From Telopea speciosissima (taxonomy: Eukaryota; Streptophyta; Magnoliopsida; Proteales; Proteaceae), in contig NC_057925.1 of the NCBI RefSeq assembly GCF_018873765.1, positions 12,535,568-12,599,567 on the forward strand: 64,000 bases of DNA, written 5' to 3'. The stretch's first letter is position 1. Every line of letters starts with the position of its first letter. Below the pieces are notes generated by a model that ran no database searches, was not told where the DNA came from, and saw nothing but the letters and a program-made list of their open reading frames with translations. This document shows positions 33,790 to 44,387 of this stretch, piece by piece. Both the position numbers and the translations under genes were made by a program.

Positions 33790-33915
33790 GACGTGCAATC
33801 GTGACCAGTAGAGAAGAAGAGGGGAGAAGATGGAGCAGGAGAAGGAGAAGAGAAGAGAAAGATGGAGAAGAGAGATCGATAGAGAGAGCAGGAAAACTTC
33901 CTCACGATTCATTCA
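33777..33915 (-). repeat. Inverted LTR fragment of the 35580 copia family
   Basis: Reverse complement of 35725-35820: tgtaatagtgcagacgtgca, ccagtagagaagaagagggg, gagatcgatagagagagcag. An extra ~30-bp purine-rich insertion (gagcaggagaaggagaag) is present. Beyond 33915 the match fades. Confidence 0.75.
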
Positions 33916-33989
33916 AGTTCATTTCCCTCTCTAGCTACTTATATTCACTTCGCCTTAAAGCTTCAAGTGGAAGTTAGCTACTCATTTAC

Positions 33990-34370
33990 TAAGGTTGAGG
34001 TAATCCTTCCCTGGTAATCTTTTATTAATATATGTTGTGAGTCCTCTTGCTCGAAATCAAGAGTAGTTTGTTATGTTGAGTCCTCTTGCTCGAAATCAAA
34101 AGTAGTTGGTTGTATTGAGTCCTCTTGTTCTCAATCAAGAGTTGTACGAGTTCTCTTACTCATTCTCAAGATTCTTTTAGTGGAATTCTCTCTAAGGTGA
34201 GAGGAGTGGATGTAGGCAAGTTTTGGCCGAACCACTATAAATCTTGGTGTTATTGTTGCAATTTATTTGCTTTATTTTAATAACATTTTTTAATTCCGCA
34301 CAAGTATTTATATTCCACTACTTTCACCTATTCACCCCCCCTCTAGGTGAATTCACACAAATTTGATGCT
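33990..34370 (+). repeat. Fragment of another LTR retrotransposon
   Basis: Three ~45-bp repeats with gagtcctcttgctcgaaatc (34038-34145), then gtaggcaagttttggccgaa, accactataaatcttgg and cacctattcaccccccctct. The last two phrases are characteristic of the end of certain plant copia LTRs and adjacent sequence. No coding region accompanies it. Confidence 0.5.
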
Positions 34371-35041
34371 CCATCTTCTTCTTCTTCGTCATCGTCGCCT
34401 TTGTCATCATCTTTAGGGTCGACCTTAGATGAATTAAGCGAGATTGTGGAGTTACCCAGATTAGGAATGAGCTTCGACTCCCCCAAGTGCCAGAATGAAC
34501 AGAGGGAGGGGTGTAAACTGAATTGATTTGATCTTTTTGTACGAAATCAAATTGAAGGAATTACCAATTCTAGTATGATCAAAACGTTGGCGTCCTTGAG
34601 AATGAAGACTTGAAGCAAATCATAGGGCTTCAGATTGGAAACATGGCAGAGTTTAGGGTTTGCAGATAGAAGCAAATTTAGATCTTAAGATTTTAGAGCT
34701 TTCGCTTGATATTACTGTGAGCTTCAATTGTTTCTACGGAAAGGCATAATTTTTTTTCATTTCTTTGAGTTGCAGAGACATGGATTTGAAGTTGGGTGAG
34801 TGAACCAGGAAAATGAAGAGGAAAAAAACCAGATCTTTGATCCACGACAATGGCTACCTTCGAATAAGTGGCAATGGCTACCGTAGTAGTAGAACGAAAG
34901 AGGAAAGAAGAGTGTTCTTTAGGACAACCAATCCATAAGGGTATTTTGGCCATTTCCAGAGTTATGTCCGGCTGACATCATCACTTAAGTAGGAGGAGCA
35001 CTACTCGAAACAACCTCTGTCGATCCACTGATCTCAGACAT
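34371..35041. other. Mixed DNA; includes a copia gag start on the minus strand at 35041
   Basis: On the minus strand an ATG at 35041 reads MSEISGSTEVVSSSAPPT then stops, similar in position to the gag start MSATGGN of the copia at 19430-24562. The rest (34371-34980) is non-repetitive in appearance, with a Ser-rich tcttcttcttcgtcatcgtc stretch, and no identifiable gene. Confidence 0.4.
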
Positions 35042-35579
35042 GATGAAGAAACAAGCTTATAAAGTAGGGTGAACACCCAAATTTAAATGGGGAGTATAGT
35101 CTCAACCTAAATAAGCTCAAAAGAGCCTTTCAAACACTGGTAATCATAGTCCAGCAATCAAACAAAGCAAACATCTTAAAGAAAATCAACCCCATCAAAT
35201 CCTTCAAAGCATAGCTTCATCACACAACCATTAGGGAAGCTCAAACAACATAAGTCACCAACTTCAAGCAGTCCAAAGTATCATAGACCAATTGCACAGG
35301 CAAAACAGAGAATAAAAGGGGCTGGCGGTAACTTGAAAACAAGGGAAAGTCTGGAGTACTAACTCGTAAAAACATGAAGCAAGACCATGGGATGTTAAAA
35401 AACACCCTAGGGCGATCCAAATGAACCTAACCTCAGCTGCAATACTGGTTGAATGAAGGAAAGAGAAAAATAATACCAAACAGGCTGGCAATAACATGGT
35501 AGTGGCTGGAGTTGCTTGAGGTGGGCTCCAACTGCTTTTTTCTTCAAATGAGATGCTCTTTTGGTCTCTCCATGGTCCT
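35042..35579 (-). repeat. Copia leader fragment homologous to 23297-24000
   Basis: Shares the order and wording of the long leader of the 19430-24562 element (cacccaaatttaaatgggga vs tacccaaatccaaaggggag; caaacactggtaat; ccagcaatcaaaca). It ends abruptly at 35580 where a plus-strand LTR starts, so that later insertion cut it. Confidence 0.65.
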
Positions 35580-35820
35580 TGTTAAGGATGTCGATTAGAA
35601 TTAGTAGTTTGGGGGTGTTTGGTGTGATTTCTATCTTATTTATATTTCTAGTTTATTTTCTGTACTAAGGGTGTTTTGGGGATTTACTCTTGTTAAGTGA
35701 TTTAAGTCAATATAAGTGAAAATCGTGAGGGAGTTTTCCTGCTCTCTCTATCGATCTCTCTTCTCCATCTTCTCCCCTCTTTTTCTCTACTGGTCACGAT
35801 TGCAGGTCTGCACTATTACA
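35580..35820 (+). repeat. 5' LTR of plus-strand copia element
   Basis: 241 bp, TGTTAAGGATG...CTATTACA, directly followed by the primer site. No matching 3' LTR was found downstream; only an inverted fragment at 33777. Confidence 0.85.
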
Positions 35821-35832
35821 TGGTATCAGAGC
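35821..35832 (+). other. Copia primer binding site
   Basis: Perfect TGGTATCAGAGC immediately after the LTR. Confidence 0.92.
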
Positions 35833-36326
35833 AGCAATTCTGATCCACGATCTGTTCCCCTCCTGCAGTTTTGAAGACTTTTCTATGCTCTCTCTTATCA
35901 TGGTCCACAGCAACCATATGCTGCCTTCTATTGCCTAAACCCGTCATATTATAATGGACTAGGGTTCCCTGCTGTGCTATTGTTTGGCTGTCTGCAAAGT
36001 GGATGATTGAAGTGTTTTCTGCCCCAACCTGAAATCGATTTTCCAAAAAAAAAAAAAAAAAAAAACCCTGTGGAAATCGATTTTGCTTCTCTTGGATTTT
36101 TTTTCTCTACATTGGTTGCTGGTTTGGGGTTTTATTCTCTGCTGTTGGTGATTATTTGGCCATAAATTGGTCTCCTTTTTTTGGCTGCTACTCTCAAGAT
36201 TATCGGGTCCTCTGTTTTTTCTGCCCTATTTTGGGTTTTTTTTTTGGCTGAAATCGATTTGTTTTGGCTTGTCCTATTTGTTGGCTGCATCTGTCCAAGC
36301 TTTGAGATATCATCTACTTGGTTTTC

Positions 36327-38679
36327 ATGGCTGATTCTAAGCCTCCTACAGATTACTTTAATGTTCAGATTACTACCATTAAGTTGAATGGTGCTTCGAA
36401 CTATCTTCTTTGGTCTCAAGCCTTTGAGGTATGTGTTACTGCTCGACAGAAGATGTCTTACATTACTATGACTCCTCCAGCCTCTACTGATGATAAATAT
36501 GAAGATTGGAAGGCTGAGAATGCAACCCTCCTCTGCTGGCTTTGGAATAGCATGGAACCCTCCATAGCCTCAAACGTGATGTTTCATAAAACTGCCAAGG
36601 GTGTTTGGGAAGAACTCAAGGAGAGCTACTTTCAAGACACTAATCTTTCACAGATTTATGATTTGTATGAAAAGTTTTTCTCCTTCAAGCAAGAGGGAAA
36701 ATCTCTTGGCGAATACTACGACTCTTTGAAGGGCATGTGGGAGGAACTCAATGTGTACCAGCCTATATCTACCGATGTCTGCTGTGATTAAGGCTCAACG
36801 TTCAATTTCTTGTTGCTAAGTTCCTCTCTGGGTTAGATTCTCGATCTTGATCAGTCAAAAGCCAATTATTGATGGTGAGAAGATCCCGCCTATGAATGAA
36901 GCTTACTATCGCATACAAAGGGTTGTTTCTCCTTCCATTGTCAAATCGATACAGCTCCTGTCTCTAAGGATAACTCTGCCTTTTTTACTTCTACTGGAGG
37001 GCGTAGTCGTGGTGGTGGTACCTCTTCTCGAGGTGGTCGTGGTTCTGGAACTGGTCGTGGTCATGGGGCTGTTTCTGGTGGTCGAGGGGCTGGATTGAAC
37101 CCTGCTGGTTCCTCTTCTAGTGATGGTGGTTCTCGATGGTGTTCTCATTGTGGTCGTCCTAACCACACTGTTGAAAAATGCTGGTTGAAACATGGCAAAC
37201 CACAATGGGCTCGTGAGCAATTTGCCAATGCCGCAGTCTCTGATGGAGCGGCTGATTCTGTGCATCCTTCTAACACTAATCATGAGTCTCCTACTGATGG
37301 TGGTAGTACTTCTAGTGACCTGGTTTCTCAACTATTACAACGAGTTCAACAACTGGAGGCATCATCATCTTCCACTCCTTCAACTACTCTCGCCCACTCA
37401 AGTACTACTGCATGTTTCGCCTCTTCATCCTCTCCGTGGGTCATTGACTCCGGTGCTTCTTCTTATATGACTAGTAAGCCTAATTTATTTTCTTCTTTTA
37501 CTCAGTCTACTAATTCATCTCGGATTTCCATTGCCGATGGATCTTTTATTCCTGTTATTGGTCATGGGGATATCCCCTTATCCTCTACTCTTTCCTTGAC
37601 TAATGTTCTTCATGTACCTAGGCTGCCTCTTAATCTTTTGTCTGTTAGTCAGTTAACTAAATCTTTAAATTTCTCTATAACCTTTCATCCATCTCATTGT
37701 GTCTTCCAGGATCTCGCAACGAGGATGACGATTGGTGGCGGGCATGAGAAGGGTGGTCTCTATTATTTTGATTTGGCAACTTCTCCAACAACGGCTGTTG
37801 CTAGTTCTTCTGATGTTTCTCCATTACATTGGCACTATCAGCTAGGACATCCTTCCTTATCCAAGCTGCGACATCTAGTTCCTAGCTGCAAATCCGTCTC
37901 CCGTATTGAGTGTGAAGCTTGTGAGCTTGGCAAGCAGCATCGTACTGTTTTTCCTTGAGTCCAGCGTCTAGGAGTACTTTATTTCAGTTAGTCCATTCTG
38001 ATATTTGGGGGCCATGCAGGGTCAAGAGTTGATTGGGTTTTTGTTATTTTGTCAGTTTTATTGATGATCATTCTCGGATGACATGGTTGTACCTCTTGAA
38101 GGATAGATCTTAGTTTGTTTCTGTTTTCAAACAATTTTATAATGAAATTCGTATTCAATTTGGTGTTCATTTGAAAATTTGAGACCTGCTATGGATGTGG
38201 CGATGGATGCCTTGATCTCTCGTAAGACTTGGTCATTAGTGGATCTACCACCTGGTAAGGATCTTGTTAAGTGTCGTTGGGTGTATGCAGTTAAGTACAA
38301 TCCAGATGGCACTGTGGAACGGTTCAAGGCCCGTTTGGTTGCGAAAGGGTTTACACAGACCTATGGGGTCGACTATTTTGAGACCTTCTCTCCTGTTGCT
38401 CGTTTAAATTCTGTTCGTATCATACTTTCCTTGGCTGTCAATCTTGATTGGCCTCTATTTCAGATGGATGTGAAGAACGCCTTCTTGTATGGTGATCTCC
38501 AGGAGGAGGTATATATGGAGCAACCTCCTGGGTATGTTGCTCAAGGGGAGGATAGTGTCCGAGTTTGTCGCCTTCATAAGGCAATTTATGGACTGAAACA
38601 GTCTCCCCGTGTATGGTTTGATAAGTTCAGAAGTGTTGTGGCTGGTTGGTTTTCTTCACTTCTGTGTCTTGTAATTTGA
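36327..38679 (+). pseudogene. Copia gag-pol pseudogene with large internal and 3' deletions
   Basis: Gag: MADSKPPTDYFNVQITTIKL, LNGASNYLLWSQAFEV, GVWEELKESYFQDTN (36327-36791), then frameshifts through a Gly/Arg-rich segment to the zinc knuckle CSHCGRPNHTVEKCW (about 37140). Protease: WVIDSGASSYMT (37437), intact active site. GAG pre-integrase: LHWHYQLGHPSLSKL and CEACELGKQH (to 37955, stop). Integrase survives only as HSDIWGP, FIDDHSRMTWLYLLKD and [12 protein letters not shown] (about 38000-38175). It then jumps directly to RT ([48 protein letters not shown]-like [15 protein letters not shown]), so the integrase core after IQFGVH is deleted. RT stops before YVDD; RNase H and the 3' LTR are missing. 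Confidence 0.9.
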
Positions 38680-39095
38680 TCTGTTGCGTTGATGGGTCTC
38701 AGACGAGCTTAAGAAGGGACTGAAGATGAACCAGGTGAAGCAAGAGAAGATGGAGATGATGAGAAATAGTGGCCACTGCTCTCTGTTTCTGAGTTCTGCA
38801 TTTCTGCCATTGCGATACCCCAATGGAAGGTTCCTTCGAAGGTCTTTGATATTCCAGCGCCGGCCATCGCACGATCTGCCAATAGAAGAAATTTCAGCGT
38901 CGGCCTGCACGACGACGTAGCTTCTCTCTAAATTGAGCCCTAAATTGTTCTTTCAAGGTTGGAGATGAAATAAGGGTACAAAGGTACTTGCCATTTTGTT
39001 TTTTTTCATTAAAGATGTACAAGGGTATTTTTTACATTTAATATGCTGACATCATCACTTAACCTGTTTACTCTAACGGAATAGGTATTCCGTTA
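38680..39095. other. Unassigned DNA between copia and hAT element
   Basis: No domain recognised. It ends in gtcctagg, the hAT target site. Confidence 0.3.
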
Positions 39096-39290
39096 GTCCT
39101 AGGCATAGTTCGAGAACTCGTTTTGTTTCAGTATTTCGAGCTGACCGAAATATCCGAAATATTCGAAATTTCGGATATTTTGGTCGAAATAATGTATTTT
39201 TTCTGGTATGTTTCGATAGGTCATTTCGGTGGGTTTTAGGCCAAGTTAAGGCCTAAAACTTCATGGAAACCCTATTTTAGGCTATATAAA

Positions 39291-40220
39291 CACATTTAAA
39301 TGTTCAAATTGCAAAAATAGTCACCTAAAATGGTGTTTTGGATGTGCACCATTGAGTGGCAATGTACGGTCGAACCCTAATGTATAACTTAGTTAATTAC
39401 ACATTTACACATACACATTGTACATTAAACAAGTAAATTGACTTGGAACTAAGTTGGAAACATAATGACTCATAAGTTAAGTCATAAATCATAATATTAA
39501 GTACATAAGACATCAAGTCAATAACAAGTTAACAAATAACAACTTAAGAGTTAAGATTTAAGAAGATGATATCAAACATTCCAAATCACAATATGTCAAT
39601 ATCCCCAATTGTCCCCTGCAAGGCTACAAGTCAATTAGTCAACTAGTCATCATTCATCTCAAATGTTTACAAATTTGCTAATAATAACTACTCCGCCGTC
39701 CAGGATAAACCCCACTCATGGTCCTGGAGCCGACGTGTATTGCTCTCCGATCGTAGGACAAATGCATGCCACGTCATAGTCCGGGAGAAGAAGCGAGTGT
39801 AGTCATCCACGGTGACCATGTAAACTGCATCATCAACATGTCAAGGTAACCTATCCTAGGATATAGGTCACCAAAGCGTGAAGAAGTACTACCCATCGAT
39901 CCACTATGATATGAGTCATATGACGGCTCGGGAGCATGTACGGGTTGTACGGCTGCGGCTGGTGGGTTGGGTAGCCAGTGTAGGAAAAGAAGTCATGCAC
40001 AAAAGACGATCCACTATATCCTTATGAGTGGGAGTCATACTCAAAAGCGGGAATGGATGGAGAAGATATAGGTTCTTGCCCCCCAAGGGTACGCCTGAAT
40101 GCCCTTCGCCACATGGATGTAAATGAGATGAACCATGCTCGATTGTGTGGAGATGGACTCTTGTCTACATGAAAAGATGGGGCACGAAAATGCCCACTAG
40201 ATCTGTCTCTATCGCAATAC
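39291..40220. other. hAT element 3' non-coding part
   Basis: AT-rich then mixed sequence downstream of the transposase coding region, within the hAT element. No separate gene is supported. Confidence 0.4.
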
Positions 40221-43200
40221 TCACCCACCAACGAGCCGATAGGGCATCAATGTCCATAAGCTCACCTGCCTACTAGTACCACTACCAGACACCAGGACGG
40301 TCGCCACGCCGCTTTCTCGAGTAGGTCGAGGTGGACGATGTGGGCCGTGTGGGTGGTGTGGGGCCGGTGGGGGCACGGATTGCCTCTTGCTGCTCTTGTA
40401 CCACAAACGGGACTCGAGTTCCCTCATATGCTTGACCACCATCACCATCATCATCACGTCCATCATTACCTTCATCATCACCTCCATCATCATCATCTCC
40501 ACCAGGACCACCACCACCATCTCCACCAGATGACATAGACCAATCTTCATCCTCCTCATCAACACCACCAGAGATCGGAACGGTATGGGTGACGCGTCCC
40601 GTGCATGTACCTCACCCTCTGCAGCCATGAAGTCATCCACATCAGCTTCTATGTGTTCAGCTATCATGGGGTCAGGTCTACCTCTAGGCTGATCTAACAC
40701 TGGCTCACCTCTATCCCTCACTCATTCAACAATAGGATCTTCATCATCTGACTCCACCTGGAAAATGTCGGCGAGATCGATATTTTTCCTAATACCCTCT
40801 TGTCCCATGCGTATGTGTTGCATCTTCAACCTCAAATTATAATGCACATACACTAAGTCAGAGAGACGTTCAGAACCCAATCTATTTCTCCTCTTGGAGT
40901 GGATGAGAAAAAATGTATTCCAATTCCGTTCACAGCCAGATGCTGAACATGTCTGGGAGAGAACCTTGATTGCTATTTTTCTTAAATTGTTTGCCGAACC
41001 CCCATACAACACCCACCATTCAGCTACATTACAACAAAAGAAACATGTCACCTTCATTTCAAAAGAATAAGATATTGAATTGAGTAATGACTAATGAAGT
41101 AATGACTAATGAGTACCGGCATCACCGCGTGTCCGCCTTTTGCTGGCTTGGTTCCAAAACTTCCCAATGCATCCCTAAAAGTCTTCAACTATAATCATTT
41201 GGAAAATATTTAAAATTAGTAATGACTCGTTACTATTTAGTATTGATTTGAGTAATTCCAAATGAATTATAACTTATAAGACTCACCTCATTGTTGCATA
41301 TCGCCTGTAATTTACTATCCGGCTCCAACTTGGCAACTACTTCTTTGACTGCGTCAATAAGACTATTATTCAACCCAAGCCTATGACTGTATTGGTACTT
41401 GGGGTTCAAATAATATGCTGAAATTGACATTACATATTGACTAGTTAGTAATATATCCTTCAAATTAACTTTAAAAGATGTAATTGCATAAAAAACAAAG
41501 AGTGTACACTCACTAGCCTTATGCAGTGGATGCATAAGTTGATTTTCCCAGCGCTCCTTGATAATTTTGAGAAAGTGTTTGCTACCTCGTGGATTTGCAT
41601 TGTAAACACTTTCATTCATCAAGTCTATGGCAACATATAGATGTGGCATGGTTGGTCCCTTGATAGCATAATCAACTATATGCAAAACCTTGACCACTGG
41701 GTCCAGAAGTTGTACCACTTTATGCAACTTAGACCAAAAGTCATCTGATGAAATTGTAGCTTGTGCTTCCCTACCACCATGGGTATTGGACCCATTCCAG
41801 TTGAACCAGTCTTCAAAAGCAAACATTAATCTCAGTCCAGATTTCTTGGTTTCTATACTCTTGAGTGCAATGTAGTTGGTGACGAATCTAGTTATGCCTG
41901 GCCTCACTAAGTCACCCCCACACTTCTCCCTCAAGAGGTTTAGTGCAAACCCATGGTTGTAGACAAAGTTGGTCATTTGCCTTGCCTTTTCCACGACATG
42001 TTGTACCAATTTGATCTTTCCCATGTCCTTCAACATGAGGTCTATACAATGGGCAGCACATGGAGTCTAAAACAACCGGTACTTATTGTTTTGCATCAAC
42101 CTCTCACCGGCACTCTTGTAGTTGCTTCCGTTGTCCGTTACAATTTGGACAACGTTCCCCACTCCTACATCTTCTACCACTTCCTTCAGCAATTTGTAGA
42201 TATACTTTGCATCCTTTTTCTCCTTGGATGCATCAACAGACTTCAGAAAGACTGTCCTCCCATCACAATACACCATAAAGTTGATGATGGACTTTCTTGT
42301 AGGACCAGTCCAACCATCACACATTATGGTCACCCCATAGTTCTCCCACAGCCCCCTCATTTCATTGATGTAGTCTTCAAGCTCTCTCTTCTGTTGGGGC
42401 AAATACACATTCATAATCTCATATGGGGTGGGCCCCTTATACCCTGGGCCAGCCTCAGCAATGGAATCTATCATAGTCTGATAAAAGGGGCCTTGTGCTG
42501 TGTTTGCTGGGATGGTATGGTATAACATCTACTTAGCTATAGATTCCTTCACCATCCCCTTCAGATTTTTCCATGCTCCCTTGATTTTTGGTTGTTTGTT
42601 GCCTTTCTTTCTATAAACACCAAGTGCTTAGTGAACTGCTGGGTCATCTTGTGGTGGTGGAGGCGGAGGGGGAGCTGCCCTCGTACTCTATGATCTCCTA
42701 AAGGGATTAGGCAACCCACCTCCTCCACTTGTACCTGCTCCTCCACTACCACTAGCACCAGCTCTAGAGGTACTAGCTCCTCCACTACCACCTACTCTCT
42801 GTCTCTCGACTCTCTCCTGATCCTCATGATAACTGGCTCTGCGCATCATCTGTGCTCGTCTCCAATCCCTAGCCTCTTGCTCAGTCTCTATATCATCAGG
42901 AACATAGACATCATCACTGTCATCATCATCATCATCACGATGGCTTGATTGGCCTCCCGCTGTACACCTCACTGCTTCCTCAAGATCTACTTTTGCCTTC
43001 TCCCTCTGAGCCTTCCTCTTACTCCCTCCCTTCATGTAATCAATGACAGCCCTAGATACCTCCACAGGGACCATATGACATGCGACCACTTCAGGAGAAT
43101 TCCCAGCTAGATGTTGTTTGAGTCTAGTGGCACCACCTCCCAAAAACTGCATGTGACAATAGTTGCATTGGGATTTTCTTTTATCCCCATCAATTGGAGT

Positions 43201-43320
43201 GCCATGCAACCATGCAATGTCACCCCTAGTGCGCCTGGGTGTGCTCTCCTCCTCCTGGGTCTGGGCCGACTGCCTCTACCCCTCTTGCCTCTGGCTCTGT
43301 CGTTTACCACGGTTCGTCAT
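40221..43320 (-). pseudogene. hAT transposase pseudogene (BED finger, DUF659, hAT dimerisation)
   Basis: Start at 43320 (MTNRGKRQSQRQEG). BED-type zinc finger CNYCHMQFLGGGATRLKQHL (about 43160-43100); acidic linker; DUF659/RNase-H-like catalytic part with GVTIMCDGWTGPTRKSIINF, VVQIVTDNGSNYKSAGERL (42360-42095), TPCAAHCIDLMLKDMGKI (42064) and ITRFVTNYIALKS; then NPKYQYSHRL; a short exon at about 41117-41188; and the C-terminal dimerisation domain AEWWVLYGGSAN, LSQTCSASGCERNWNTF (41030-40910). Hydrophilic tail DQPRGRPDPMIAEHIEAD to ~40280. Stops interrupt it at 43276-43278, 42688-42690, ~42630, 42529-42531, 42064-42066 (F*TPCAAHC, expected W) and 40722-40724 (VE*VRDRGE). The tail is also frameshifted near 40560. 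It cannot make an active enzyme. Confidence 0.9.
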
Positions 43321-44379
43321 AATCAGACTAGTTTACGGTTGCATGAATAAAAGACAATTCATTAATCACAAAAACACATCAATTCTTTTAGTTTAAAATT
43401 TTAAATGTTTAAGAATTAAGATTTAAGAGCACTAACACAAGTATATAAGTATATAACTATTTAATATTTTTCCCCTAACCCTCATATTTTTCTCATATTT
43501 AAAAACAATTTTTAAAAATATTTTTCAAATAAATATTGGCCTAGCACAACAAAATTGAAAAGATATGTAAATGGGCAGCAAATAAGAAGTATGTACAATT
43601 TACTTTTATATTTTTCAGTAATTTTAAAACAAAAACCTCATATTATTTCTTATTTTTTGCTATTTTTTGAATTTTTTAAATATTTTTTTAATTTTTAAAA
43701 ATTAAAATAATTAATTATTGGCAGAAAAATATTTTTGACACCATGAGGCCATAGATCGGCCAATGGTGTCTAACATATATTTAATTCATCACCATACAAT
43801 ACACATAACCCCTATTATTTTTTGATTTTTGTTGTAAATAAATCCAATTTTTGAAGTAGAAAAATAAATAAATAATATATAAAAAAATTTCGACACCGTG
43901 AAGTCGTAGATCGGCTTCCGGTGTCTAACATATATTTATTTCATCACAAACAAACATGTTGATCAAGCATTTCCCTAAAAAAAATCAATTTTGAGAATAT
44001 GGTTTTACCTGAAATAGTGGAAAGGCTTCACAGATGTGCTAAGAAGTTTGCTCTCCAAGTGATTCCGGCGTAGATGTGGCAAGGATTCAAGTGGGAAGTG
44101 GAAGATTTAAGAAGAAATAAGCAAAAACCTTCAAAAACCAAGCAAAAGAGGAAAAATGCTCTGTTTCTCAGTCTCGGTCGAAATTTCGACCAAGACCATC
44201 GAAACATGGTATTTTATATAAAGCATTTTCTCGAGATTTTTGAAATCTTGCGAGATTTTGAACATATCTCGAAAACTTGAGAATTTCGATCAAAATTTAG
44301 TATTTTTTTGATTCGAGGGGTCATTTCGTTTCGAGGGGGTCGAAATCTCGATCGAGATTTCGCGAGATTTTGAACTATG
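43321..44379. other. hAT element 5' non-coding part
   Basis: Very AT-rich upstream region of the transposase. Two related phrases, caccatgaggccatagatcg (43740) and caccgtgaagtcgtagatcg (43890), each followed by gtgtctaacatatattt, form an imperfect ~150-bp direct repeat. It ends in the TCGA-rich subterminal region. Confidence 0.5.
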
Positions 44380-44387
44380 GTCCCAGG

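Larger units (their letters stand above)
39104..44379 (-). mobile_element. Complete hAT element, 5.3 kb, with 8-bp target duplication
   Basis: Left end CATAGTTCGAGAACTCG at 39104, right end the inverted ...TCGCGAGATTTTGAACTATG ending at 44379, sharing the terminal CATAGTTC. Flanks are GTCCTAGG (39096-39103) and GTCCCAGG (44380-44387), 7 of 8. Subterminal regions are packed with TTTCGA/TCGAAAT and CTCGAGA words, likely transposase-binding repeats. The interior encodes a BED-finger hAT transposase on the minus strand (40221-43320). The two subterminal regions share word type but are not exact inversions. Confidence 0.9.

Noticed and set aside
40338..40538. His-rich plus-strand open frame
   Set aside because: Antisense of the acidic GGDDDD tail of the hAT transposase.
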